In this document: positions 33,290 to 42,220 of the stretch, one piece after another
Layout of the letters: each line of letters begins with the position of its first letter
Position numbering within the stretch: the first letter of the stretch is position 1
Source of the DNA: Kiritimatiellales bacterium
GTDB lineage: Bacteria; Verrucomicrobiota; Kiritimatiellia; Kiritimatiellales; Pontiellaceae
Assembly: GCA_003246265.1 (NCBI GenBank)
Contig: QKAU01000012.1
Location: 1 to 64,000, forward strand
Length of the DNA: 64,000 nt
Direction of reading: 5' to 3'
Program-made: the position numbers and the translations under genes
Notes under the pieces: generated by a model
What the model saw: only the letters and a program-made list of their open reading frames with translations
The model's database searches: none
Told to the model about the DNA's origin: nothing

Positions 33290-34381
33290 ATGGGCAACAC
33301 CGTAGTCACGTTTGGGGAAATCATGTGCCGCCTGGCTTCGCCGGATTTCCTGCGTCTGCGCCAGGCGCGCGAATTCGAGGTCACCTATGCCGGCGCGGAG
33401 GCCAGCGTGGCCGCCTCGATCTGCAACTTCGGCGGCTCGGCCCGCTACGTCACCGCGCTGCCGAAGCATGCCTTGGCGGAAGCGACGATGGACACCGTCC
33501 GCGCCGTCGGCATCGATACGCGCTTCATCCTGCGTACCGACAAGGGCCGGCTCGGCCTCTACTTCCTCGAAACCGGTGCCAACCAGCGTCCCAGCAATGT
33601 CATCTACGACCGCGCAGACTCCGCCATCGCCATCACATCGGCCGATCGCTATGACTGGGCATCCATTTTCGAAGGCGCCTGCTGGCTGCACCTGAGCGGC
33701 ATTACGCCCGCCCTCTCGAAAAACGCCGCTGCCGCCACCCTCGTGGCTGCGCAGAAGGCCAAGGCCGCCGGATGCCAGGTGTCGATCGACCTCAACTTCC
33801 GCGGCAAGCTCTGGAAGTGGGATCCGCCGAAAACCTCGCGCGAACTGGCGCAGGAGACCATGCGCGGCATCCTGCCTTTCATCGACGTGGTCATCGCCAA
33901 CGAGGAGGACTGCCACGACGTGCTGGGCATCCGTGCCGGCGATACGGATGTCCATTCGGGCGCGCTCGATACCGCCCGCTATCCGGATGTCGCCCGCCAG
34001 GTGGTCAAGCAGTTTCCGAACATCGGCAAGGTGGCCATCACCCTGCGCGAAAGCCATTCGGCCACCCACAACAACTGGGGCGCCATGCTCTACGACGCCG
34101 CGAAGGAGACGCCGCACTTTGCGCCGCTGGATGCCGACGGCGCCTACAGGCCGTATGAAATCAGGAACATCGTCGACCGCGTCGGCGGCGGCGACTCGTT
34201 TGCCGGCGGCCTGATCTTCGCGTTGACGACGCCCGAACTCGGCGATCCGGCCGACGCGATCCGCTACGCGGTGGCGGCTTCGTGCCTGAAGCATTCGATC
34301 AAGGGCGATTTCAACTTCTCGACCCGTGCGGAAGTCGAGGCCCTGATGGGTGGCTCCGCGTCCGGACGCGTGGTAAGGTAG
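33290..34381 (+). CDS. PfkB-family sugar kinase, probable 2-keto-3-deoxy-gluconate/galactonate kinase
   Basis: This 363-aa ribokinase-family enzyme would phosphorylate 2-keto-3-deoxy-galactonate before aldol cleavage. FGEIMCRLASP is the KDG-kinase-type N-terminus, AGAEASVAASICNFGG binds sugar, and DRVGGGDSFAGG holds the catalytic base D302 (GGGD rather than the usual GAGD). Only three bases separate it from the aldolase stop codon, so the two are translationally close. Together they give a phosphorylative Entner-Doudoroff-type ending to the pathway. Confidence 0.9.
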   Translation: MGNTVVTFGEIMCRLASPDFLRLRQAREFEVTYAGAEASVAASICNFGGSARYVTALPKHALAEATMDTVRAVGIDTRFILRTDKGRLGLYFLETGANQRPSNVIYDRADSAIAITSADRYDWASIFEGACWLHLSGITPALSKNAAAATLVAAQKAKAAGCQVSIDLNFRGKLWKWDPPKTSRELAQETMRGILPFIDVVIANEEDCHDVLGIRAGDTDVHSGALDTARYPDVARQVVKQFPNIGKVAITLRESHSATHNNWGAMLYDAAKETPHFAPLDADGAYRPYEIRNIVDRVGGGDSFAGGLIFALTTPELGDPADAIRYAVAASCLKHSIKGDFNFSTRAEVEALMGGSASGRVVR

Positions 34382-34461
34382 TCCGCCGGGAGGCCGAACC
34401 GGCTACGCAACATGGTTCGGCAGTTGCTTTTCCGTCTATGGCAGGGGTATGGGGGGAGGGC

Positions 34462-36390
34462 ATGAAAAGGTCGGATTTCTTCAGGAAGGGTGCCGAAGGG
34501 GCGGTGGCCGCGGGATTGGTCTCCATGGCGGGACGCGCCGCGGCGGATCCGGGCGAAGGCGCCGGGCGCACCACCGACAACTGGATCCAGGTGGCCACCG
34601 GGGAGCGCGGGCTGCCGGTCCGCAAGAAGTCGGTTGACTGCGACGTCGCGGTCCTCGGCGGGGGTATCGCGGGCGTCTGCGCGGCGGTTTCGGCGGCGCG
34701 CAACGGGGCGAAGACCGTCCTGGTGCAGGACCGGCCGGTCCTCGGCGGCAATGCGTCGAGCGAAATGCGGGTGCACCTCAACGGCGTCAACCACCTGAGG
34801 CCCGACAACTATGCCGAGCGCGAAACCGGGGTCATCGAGGAGATCCTGCTGCACAACCGCTTCTGCAACAAGCAGGAGTCCTGGACGGTCTGGGACCATG
34901 TGCTCTACGACTTCGTCGTGCGCGAACCCAATCTGGAGCTGATGCTCAACACGCAGGCGACCGATGCCGTCATGCGCGGCAATGCGATTGCGGCTGCCAA
35001 GTGCTGGCAGTTGACGACCGAGACGGAAATCACCCTCCATGCGAAGCAGTTCATCGACTGCTCGGGCGACGGCCTGCTGGCCGCCACGGCCGGCGCCGAA
35101 TACCGCACCGGCCGCGAGGGCAAGCAGGAGTTCGGCGAAAAATACGCGCCCGACGAGCCCGACGGCTGGCAGATGGGCTGCACGCTGCTGATGCATTCGA
35201 AGGACATGGGCAGGCCGATGCCCTATTCCCCGCCCTCGTTCGTCCTCAAGTACGAGGCGGAGAAGTCGAACCCGAGACGCAGCATCCAGGAGTTCAAGGA
35301 TGGCATCTGGTGGGTGGAGGTCGGCAGCAAGGGCGACATCATCGCCGAGCAGGAGACCATCCGGCACAAGCTGATGGGCTACATGCACGGCGTCTGGGAC
35401 TACATCAAGAATTCCGGCAAGTTCCCCGAAGCCGAGAACCATGCGCTGACATGGGTCCAGTCGATCCCGGGCCGCCGGGAGTCGCGCCGCTTCATGGGCG
35501 ACTACATCCTGCGCGAAGGCGACCTGGTCGGCCACACCCATTTCGAGGATGCGGTGGCGTTCGGCGGCTGGTCGCTCGACGAGCATTGCTGGGGCGGCAT
35601 CGAGAACCTCGACGATCCGCCGAGCTATTTCCATTACCATTTCAAGAAGGTCTACGAGATTCCCTACCGCAGCCTCTACTCGCGGAATATCGAGAACCTC
35701 TCCTTCGCCGGCCGCAACATCAGCCAGACGCACATCGCACTTTCGTCCTCGCGTGTCATGGCCACCTGCGCGACCATGGGCATGGCGGCCGGCACGGCCG
35801 CCGCCCTGTGCGTCCGCAAGGAGTGCAACCCGCGCGATATCGCCACCAGTCACATCGGCGAGCTCCAGGAGCAGCTGTTGCGCGACGACGCCTTCATTCC
35901 GCACCGCCCGGCCAACGACCCGGAGGACCTGGTCCGCAAGGCGGCGCTGATTGCCGCTTCCTCCACCAAGTCTGGCGATCCGAAGCTGCTGGCCGACGGC
36001 TGGTCGCGCGACTTCGAGGGCGTCGAGCATGGCTGGGAATCGATCGGGCTTCCCGCCGAGGTGCTGCTCGAATGGGCGCAGCCGGTCCGGTTGTCCAGGG
36101 TGGAGATCAAGTGCGACACCAACGTGAAGCGCAACATCATGATGCGCAAGGATTCCAAGGTGAGCTTCAATTACTGGAACGACGTGCCGACCGAGATGGT
36201 GAAGTCGCTGGACGTGGAGGCGCGCGTTGACGGCAAATGGGTGAAGGTCGGGGACAACGGCGACAACCGTACGCGGCTGGTCAGGTTCCGCTTCGACCCG
36301 GTGCGCACCACGGGAATCCGGATCAACCTGAAGGAAACCTACGGGGCCCCGAACGCCAAGCTGTTCGAGGTGCGCTGCTACGAGTCATGA
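34462..36390 (+). CDS. Exported FAD-dependent oxidoreductase with C-terminal discoidin-like domain
   Basis: This 642-aa protein starts MKRSDFFRKGAEGAV, a Tat-like leader. A Rossmann FAD-binding motif follows (VAVLGGGIAGVCAA, about residues 61-75), then VLGGNASSEMRVHLNG and FAGRNISQTHIALSSSRVMATCATMG, as in the FAD_oxidored family common in polysaccharide loci of PVC bacteria and Bacteroidota. The last about 140 residues (VEHGWESIGLPAEVLLEW onward) look like an F5/8-type galactose-binding domain. Substrate and product are unknown; oxidation of a glycan-derived sugar is a guess. The start at 34462 is chosen for its leader; the frame is open upstream. Its stop overlaps the GH2 start by ATGA. Confidence 0.8.
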   Translation: MKRSDFFRKGAEGAVAAGLVSMAGRAAADPGEGAGRTTDNWIQVATGERGLPVRKKSVDCDVAVLGGGIAGVCAAVSAARNGAKTVLVQDRPVLGGNASSEMRVHLNGVNHLRPDNYAERETGVIEEILLHNRFCNKQESWTVWDHVLYDFVVREPNLELMLNTQATDAVMRGNAIAAAKCWQLTTETEITLHAKQFIDCSGDGLLAATAGAEYRTGREGKQEFGEKYAPDEPDGWQMGCTLLMHSKDMGRPMPYSPPSFVLKYEAEKSNPRRSIQEFKDGIWWVEVGSKGDIIAEQETIRHKLMGYMHGVWDYIKNSGKFPEAENHALTWVQSIPGRRESRRFMGDYILREGDLVGHTHFEDAVAFGGWSLDEHCWGGIENLDDPPSYFHYHFKKVYEIPYRSLYSRNIENLSFAGRNISQTHIALSSSRVMATCATMGMAAGTAAALCVRKECNPRDIATSHIGELQEQLLRDDAFIPHRPANDPEDLVRKAALIAASSTKSGDPKLLADGWSRDFEGVEHGWESIGLPAEVLLEWAQPVRLSRVEIKCDTNVKRNIMMRKDSKVSFNYWNDVPTEMVKSLDVEARVDGKWVKVGDNGDNRTRLVRFRFDPVRTTGIRINLKETYGAPNAKLFEVRCYES

Positions 36391-38921
36391 ACAAGCTGGT
36401 CCCGGTTGTTCTCGTCATCGGATCCGCCCTGGCCTGGGGCGCTCCGATCGACTTCAATGAGGACTGGCTGTTTACGGAAACGGATTCCCCCGACTACACG
36501 CTGGCCACCTATCGGCCGGACGGCTGGCGACGGCTGGATCTGCCGCACGACTGGTCGATCGAGAAGGATTTTTCACGGGAACTGGAAGGGTGCACCGCCT
36601 TCATGCCCGGCGGCATCGGCTGGTACACCAAGATGTTCAAGACGCCGATCCAGGGCAACCAGAAGTGCTACGTCATCTTCGACGGCGTCTACAACAACGC
36701 CGAATACTGGCTCAACGGCATGAAGATTGGCGACCACCCCTACGGCTATGCCCCGATCTGGTACGACCTGACCGACCTGCTCGCACCAAGCGGCCAGGAA
36801 AACCGACTGTCGGTGCGCGTCGACCACGGCCGCTACGCCGACTCGCGCTGGTACACCGGCTCCGGCATCTATCGCAACGTCCAGCTGCTCGTCGCGGACA
36901 GGCTGCACATTCCGGTATGGGGTACCTGCATCACCACGCCGGAGGTTTCAGATGACCGCGCCGTGGTCGAGCTGGAGATCGAGGTCCAGAACGACTGTGA
37001 AGAACCGCGCAAGGGCAACGTTGTTACCGGGCTCTTTGACGCCGGGGGCAACATGGTCGCCAGCGTCGGTACCCCCTTCGTTGCCCCCGCGGGCACGCGC
37101 ATCGTTGCGGTGCAGCGCGCGATGGTGCCGAAGCCGCGCCTGTGGGGAATCGACCATCCGCATCTCTACACGGCGAAGACCCGGATCGAAGCGGACGGGG
37201 TCGTGCCCGAAGAACGCGCCACGCGCTTCGGCATCCGCACCATCCGCTTCGATGCCGACAAGGGCTTCTTCCTCAACGGCGGAAACATGAAGGTCAAGGG
37301 GGTCTGCCTGCACCACGATGCGGGCATCGTCGGAGCCGCCGTTCCAAAGGATGTCTGGAAGCGGCGCCTCGGGTGGCTGAAGGAGGGCGGCTGCAACGCC
37401 ATCCGCTGCGCTCACAATCCGCCGTCGGATGAATTCCTGGATCTCTGCGACGAACTGGGCTTGCTGGTGCAGAGCGAGTTCTACGACGAGTGGGACCTGC
37501 CGAAGGACAAGCGCTACAACATGCAGGACAAGGAGGTCGACACCATCACCCGCGGCCACGCGCAGCATTTCCAGCGCTGGGCGGAGACCGACCTGAAGAA
37601 CACCATGCGCTCCAGCCGCAACCATCCATGCATCTTCCAGTGGAGCATCGGCAACGAGATCGAGTGGACCTATCCGGGAAACCGCGAGGCGACGGGTATC
37701 TTCAAGGGCACCGATGCGGGCGACAGGATGGACTGGACGCTATGGCGGACAGAGACTCCGCCGAACACGCCGGAGCAGGTCCGCGAATTCTGGGCGCACT
37801 ATCCGGAACAGACCTTCCGCATCGGCGAAACGGCCCGCAAGCTGGCGGCGTGGACCCGGGAGATGGACGCCACCCGTCCGGTCACAGCCAACTGCATCCT
37901 GCCGACCTCCAGCTTTGAAACCGGCTACGCCGACGTGCTGGATGTGGTTGGCTTCAGCTACAAGCCGGAGAAGTACGACTATTTCCACAAGACCTATCCG
38001 GGCAAGCCGATGATGGGCACCGAAAACGTGCCGCGGTGGTACGAATGGAAGGCGGTCATCGAACGCGACTTCATTCCCGGCCTTTTCCTCTGGACCGGCG
38101 TGGACTACATGGGCGAATGCCGCAAGGGAGATTGGCCGGTCAAGGCCACGCCGCACGGGCCGCTCGACCTGGCCGGCTTCCCGCGGGGCTCGTTCTACCA
38201 GTTCAGGTCTTTCTGGCGCGACGACGTTCCCACGCTGGCCATCTATACGCAAACGGAAACGAAGTCCATCTTCCGGAAGGACAAGGACGGCCGGGCCGTC
38301 GAGAAGAAGAAGGAATACTGGAAGCTCGCCCCGCGCACTTGGCAGGACGTCAATCCGCATTGGAACTATGACGATGGCGAGGCGGCCATGGTCGAGATCT
38401 ACTCCAACTGCGAAGCCGTCGAACTCTTCCTCAACGGCCGGTCGCTGGGCAGGCAGTTCCTCAAGGACCAGGAGGACCGCATCTACAAGTGGCCGGTGGA
38501 CTACGCCGCGGGCGAGCTGGTCGCCATGGGCGTCTGGAACGGTGGAAAGGTCGTTGGAAGCCTTGAAACAACCGGGGCGCCGGCGGCCATCCGGCTGACG
38601 CCCGACCGTGAAAAGATGGCCGCAAACAAGACGGACGTGGTGCACGTCGTCGCCCAGCTGGTGGACGCCCAGGGCCGCGAGGTCAGGCATGTGGATGATG
38701 AAGTCACCTTCCATGTCGAAGGTGCTCATAAATTCCTCGGCACCGACTGCGGCGATACGGCCAGGCTGCTGAACTTCAGGGGCAAAACCGTTCCGACGGC
38801 ATATGGTCGCTGCCTGCTGATGCTGCAGGCCACGGACCAGCCTGCGACATTGTGCATTTCCGCCACGGCCGGAAAAGGAAGTCTGGTATCATCGGCGCCG
38901 GCCGTGGTCGGCGTGGAATAG
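36387..38921 (+). CDS. Glycoside hydrolase family 2 beta-galactosidase-like enzyme, exported
   Basis: This 844-aa enzyme has a signal peptide (1-18), an N-terminal sugar-binding jelly roll (about 20-190), an Ig-like domain, a TIM-barrel catalytic domain (about 300-620) with acid/base E424 in SIGNEIEW and nucleophile E546 in MGTENVPRW, and C-terminal Ig-like domains (about 660-844; FLNGRSLG). The layout matches bacterial GH2 beta-galactosidases. It would release galactose from galactan oligosaccharides, probably in the periplasm. Its start overlaps the stop of the oxidoreductase, so translation is coupled. The sulfatase at 38932 follows after 10 nt. Confidence 0.92.
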   Translation: MNKLVPVVLVIGSALAWGAPIDFNEDWLFTETDSPDYTLATYRPDGWRRLDLPHDWSIEKDFSRELEGCTAFMPGGIGWYTKMFKTPIQGNQKCYVIFDGVYNNAEYWLNGMKIGDHPYGYAPIWYDLTDLLAPSGQENRLSVRVDHGRYADSRWYTGSGIYRNVQLLVADRLHIPVWGTCITTPEVSDDRAVVELEIEVQNDCEEPRKGNVVTGLFDAGGNMVASVGTPFVAPAGTRIVAVQRAMVPKPRLWGIDHPHLYTAKTRIEADGVVPEERATRFGIRTIRFDADKGFFLNGGNMKVKGVCLHHDAGIVGAAVPKDVWKRRLGWLKEGGCNAIRCAHNPPSDEFLDLCDELGLLVQSEFYDEWDLPKDKRYNMQDKEVDTITRGHAQHFQRWAETDLKNTMRSSRNHPCIFQWSIGNEIEWTYPGNREATGIFKGTDAGDRMDWTLWRTETPPNTPEQVREFWAHYPEQTFRIGETARKLAAWTREMDATRPVTANCILPTSSFETGYADVLDVVGFSYKPEKYDYFHKTYPGKPMMGTENVPRWYEWKAVIERDFIPGLFLWTGVDYMGECRKGDWPVKATPHGPLDLAGFPRGSFYQFRSFWRDDVPTLAIYTQTETKSIFRKDKDGRAVEKKKEYWKLAPRTWQDVNPHWNYDDGEAAMVEIYSNCEAVELFLNGRSLGRQFLKDQEDRIYKWPVDYAAGELVAMGVWNGGKVVGSLETTGAPAAIRLTPDREKMAANKTDVVHVVAQLVDAQGREVRHVDDEVTFHVEGAHKFLGTDCGDTARLLNFRGKTVPTAYGRCLLMLQATDQPATLCISATAGKGSLVSSAPAVVGVE

Positions 38922-38931
38922 GAGTCGAAAA

Positions 38932-40539
38932 ATGAAAGCGTCCATCGCAGCGCTGCTTCTCTCGTCGGCGGCCACCGCCTTGGCGGCGCAGCCACCCAAT
39001 ATCCTGTTCATCGGGGTCGACGACCTGCGTCCCGAACTGGGCTGCTACGGCTCCCCGGTGGCGGTCACGCCCAACCTCGACCGGCTGGCCTCCGACGGCC
39101 TGCGGTTCAACCGGGCCTACTGCCAGCAGGCCATCTGCGGGCCGTCGCGTGCCAGCCTGATGACCGGCCTCCGGCCGGATACCAGCGGCGTCGTCCACAA
39201 CTACCTCGACTTCCGCGAGCTCGATCCCGAGGTCGTCACGCTGCCGCAGTATTTCCGACAGCACGGCTACGAGACCGCCTTCCTCGGCAAGATCTTCCAC
39301 GGCCAGCAGACCGACGACGAACACTCCTGGAGCCGTGCGCCCGCCAAGAGCGGCCTGCCCCAGGCCAAGGGGTTCGCGCTGCCGGAAAACATCGCCATCC
39401 AGCAGGAGATGCGGAAGGAGATGTTCGCCAAGTACGGCGATGTGGCGAAATACGGCCTGGCCATGGGCCCCGCCTACGAATGCGCGGATGTTCCGGACGA
39501 AACCTACGAGGATGGACGCAACACGCGCATCGCCATCGATACGATGAAGGAGATGGCCAGGGAGGGAAAACCATTCTTCCTGGCCCTCGGCTTCCACAAG
39601 CCGCACCTCAACTGGATTGCTCCGAAGAAGTACTGGGACCTGTACGACCGCGCGATGATTCCCCTGGCAACGAATACCCACGCCCCGGTGGACGGCGCGG
39701 CGATGGGGCTGCATCCCTCCTTCGAGCTGCGCGTGCGCGACGGCATCCCCAAGGAGGGAAAACCCTTCGACGAGGATCTTGCACGGACCCTGAAGCACGC
39801 CTATCTCGCCTGCGCCAGCTACATCGATGCCCAGGTCGGCCTGATGGTCGATGCGATCGGCGAGGCCGGCCTGCGCGACAACACGATCATCATCGTCTGG
39901 TCCGACCATGGCTGGCACCTCGGCGACATGGGGGTCTGGGGCAAGGCGACGGACTATGAAGTCGCAACCCGCGTGCCGCTGATCCTCTGGGCACCGGGGA
40001 TGCCGAAGGCGGTCCGGGGGCAGGGAAGCGATGCGCTGGTGGAGCTTGTCGACATGTATCCGTCGCTTTGCGAGCTGGCCGGCCTGCCGGTGCCTGCCCA
40101 TCTGGACGGATGCAGCTTTGCTCCGCTGGTGGCCAATCCCTCGGCCCCGTGGAAGAGCGCGGCCTTCAGCCAGTTCCCGACCCCCGCCCTGAGGGAGTGG
40201 GGGTCCATCGCCCTGCGCCCGGCGATGCGCGAAACCTACTTCGGCCCGCTCGTGGAGGAGATGGAGCGACGCATCGAACAGCAGCTGCCCGACGCCTGGG
40301 AACGGACCCTGTTCGAGGAAAACGTGACCGGCTATGCGATGCGTACCGACCGCTACCGTTTCGTCGTGTGGAAGGATGTCGGGAATCCGCGGTCCAAGCC
40401 GCTGTTCATTGAACTCTACGACCACGAAGCCGATCCCCTCGAAACGCGGAACATCGCCAAGGAGCATCCGGAACTCGTCGGTGTCCTGATGGAGCAGTTC
40501 AACCGGGGATGGAAGGGAAACCTGCCGAAGGCCGACTAG
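38932..40539 (+). CDS. Secreted formylglycine sulfatase, iduronate-2-sulfatase-like
   Basis: This 535-aa sulfatase has a signal peptide (1-19), PPNILFIGVDDLRPELGCYG, formylglycine site C69 in CGPSRAS, and SDHGWHLGDMGVWGKATDYEVATRVPL. It is collinear throughout with the sulfatase at 362, a paralogue 37 kb away. TAGGAGTCG precedes the start. It belongs to the catabolic operon behind GH2, which suggests the two act in sequence on sulfated galactosyl ends. The sulfate position attacked is not readable. Confidence 0.93.
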   Translation: MKASIAALLLSSAATALAAQPPNILFIGVDDLRPELGCYGSPVAVTPNLDRLASDGLRFNRAYCQQAICGPSRASLMTGLRPDTSGVVHNYLDFRELDPEVVTLPQYFRQHGYETAFLGKIFHGQQTDDEHSWSRAPAKSGLPQAKGFALPENIAIQQEMRKEMFAKYGDVAKYGLAMGPAYECADVPDETYEDGRNTRIAIDTMKEMAREGKPFFLALGFHKPHLNWIAPKKYWDLYDRAMIPLATNTHAPVDGAAMGLHPSFELRVRDGIPKEGKPFDEDLARTLKHAYLACASYIDAQVGLMVDAIGEAGLRDNTIIIVWSDHGWHLGDMGVWGKATDYEVATRVPLILWAPGMPKAVRGQGSDALVELVDMYPSLCELAGLPVPAHLDGCSFAPLVANPSAPWKSAAFSQFPTPALREWGSIALRPAMRETYFGPLVEEMERRIEQQLPDAWERTLFEENVTGYAMRTDRYRFVVWKDVGNPRSKPLFIELYDHEADPLETRNIAKEHPELVGVLMEQFNRGWKGNLPKAD

Positions 40540-40702
40540 GCCGCGGCGGCAAGGGTATTGGATGGCCGGGGGATGCAATGTCCAAAATATGCCCGGACTG
40601 CCGTTGGGTGACGTAATCGCGCATCTGTTTTACGCAATTGCGGGGTTCAACGCCGGATTCGTCTGCTATGGTGCAGGGGTGGATCGTTGGAAAGGGTGTG
40701 GA

Positions 40703-42220
40703 ATGAAAACGTTTCTTGCGGCAATGCTCCTCGTGGGCTGGGTAGGGGCTCCCGCCTTGGGCCAGGCGGGCGGCGGGCGGCCCAACATCCTTTTCATCAT
40801 CGCCGATGACGCGTCGATGCAAACGTTCGGCGCCTACGGCGGCACGATGATCGAGACGCCGGCCGTCGACCGGCTGGCCACGGGTGGTGCCGTGTTCCGC
40901 AACGCCTACAACTGCAACCCCAAGTGCGCGCCTGCCCGGGCCTGCCTGGTGACCGGCCGCTACAGCTGGCAGCTCGAGGCGGCCTGCGACCACTTCTGCC
41001 ATTTCCCCGCCAAGTTCACCTTCTATCCCCATCTGCTGATGGAGGCGGGATTCCATGTCGGGCTTACGGGGAAAGGGTGGGGGCCCGGAACCTACGATAC
41101 CGAATTCAATCCGGCCGGACCCGCTTACGACGAGATCAAGCTGGATCCGCCCTACAAGGGCATCAACGCCATCGACTACGCCGCCAATTTCGAGGCTTTT
41201 CTCGACCGGAAGCCGGAGGAGAAGCCCTTCTGCTTCTGGCTCGGCACCTATGAGCCGCACCGCGCCTACGAAAAGGATTCGTGGAAGAGGGAGGGGATGC
41301 GCCTGGATAGCGCGGTCGTTCCGCCCTTCTACCCCGACAACGACATCATCCGCGGCGACCTGCTCGACTATGCCATCGAGGTCAAGTGGTTCGACCGCCA
41401 TGTCGGCCTGGCCATCGAAGCCCTGGAAAAGCGCGGTCTGCTCGACAACACGCTCATTCTCGTCACGTCGGACCATGGCATGCCGTTTCCGCGCGTCAAG
41501 GGCCAGCTCTACGAGGAGGGGTTCCATGTCCCGCTGATCGCCTACTGGAAGGGGGTTGTCCAGCCCGGCCGCATCGTCGACGACTTCGTCAGCTTCCCCG
41601 ACGTGGCCCCGACGATCATGGAGGCGGTCGGTTTGGCGCCCCATGGGCAGATGACCGGCAAGAGCTTTCTGGATCTCCTCCGGTCGCCGAAGTCCGGGCA
41701 GGTCGATCCCTCGCGCGACCACGTCCTGCTGGGCAAGGAGCGCCACGACACGGGGAGGGCCGACGAGACCGGCACCGACCTCGGCTATCCCGTCCGCGCC
41801 ATCCGGACGAAGGAGTTCCTCTACGTCCACAATATCAAGCCCAACCTTTGGCCCGTCGGCAACCCGGAATATGGATTCCGGAACTGCGACGGCTCCCCGA
41901 CGAAGGACTACCTGGTCCGGCTCAAGCCCGAAGATGCCGATTACAGGTACTTCCTGATGTGCTTCGACAAACGGCCCGAAGAGGAGCTCTACCAGATCCA
42001 GAAGGATCCGAATTGCATGGAAAACCTGGCCGGCAATCCGGAATACGCCACGCTCAAGGTCCGGCTGCGCGAACAGATGGAGCGCGAACTGACCGACCAG
42101 AAGGATCCGCGCACCCTCGGCAACGGCGATCTGTTCGACAAGTATCCCTATGTCGGGAACCCGTTCGACTATTCGAAGAAACCCAGGACCAGGCCGCGCC
42201 CAAAGGAGGACACCCCATGA
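40703..42220 (+). CDS. Secreted sulfatase, heparan N-sulfatase-like subgroup
   Basis: The start at 40703 (MKTFLAAML) has AAAGGG upstream and gives a signal peptide (about 1-22); the frame is open back to 40562. In 505 aa it shows RPNILFIIADDASMQTFGAYGG, formylglycine site C75 in CAPARACLVTGR (Ala in place of the usual Ser two residues after Cys-x-Pro, still within C-x-P-x-R) and VTSDHGMPFPR. The DDAS and SDHGMPFP patterns fit the sulfamidase-like branch of type I sulfatases. Family members attack various sulfated sugars, so N-sulfate specificity is not implied. Its stop overlaps the start of the next sulfatase (ATGA). It follows the previous sulfatase after 163 nt. Confidence 0.9.
   Translation: MKTFLAAMLLVGWVGAPALGQAGGGRPNILFIIADDASMQTFGAYGGTMIETPAVDRLATGGAVFRNAYNCNPKCAPARACLVTGRYSWQLEAACDHFCHFPAKFTFYPHLLMEAGFHVGLTGKGWGPGTYDTEFNPAGPAYDEIKLDPPYKGINAIDYAANFEAFLDRKPEEKPFCFWLGTYEPHRAYEKDSWKREGMRLDSAVVPPFYPDNDIIRGDLLDYAIEVKWFDRHVGLAIEALEKRGLLDNTLILVTSDHGMPFPRVKGQLYEEGFHVPLIAYWKGVVQPGRIVDDFVSFPDVAPTIMEAVGLAPHGQMTGKSFLDLLRSPKSGQVDPSRDHVLLGKERHDTGRADETGTDLGYPVRAIRTKEFLYVHNIKPNLWPVGNPEYGFRNCDGSPTKDYLVRLKPEDADYRYFLMCFDKRPEEELYQIQKDPNCMENLAGNPEYATLKVRLREQMERELTDQKDPRTLGNGDLFDKYPYVGNPFDYSKKPRTRPRPKEDTP

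Noticed and set aside
29034-34381. L-rhamnose or L-fucose operon
   Set aside because: RhaT and a dehydratase-like enzyme suggested it, but no sugar isomerase, mutarotase or class II aldolase is present. The kinase plus KDPG-type aldolase and the cycloisomerase motifs fit anhydrogalactose better.
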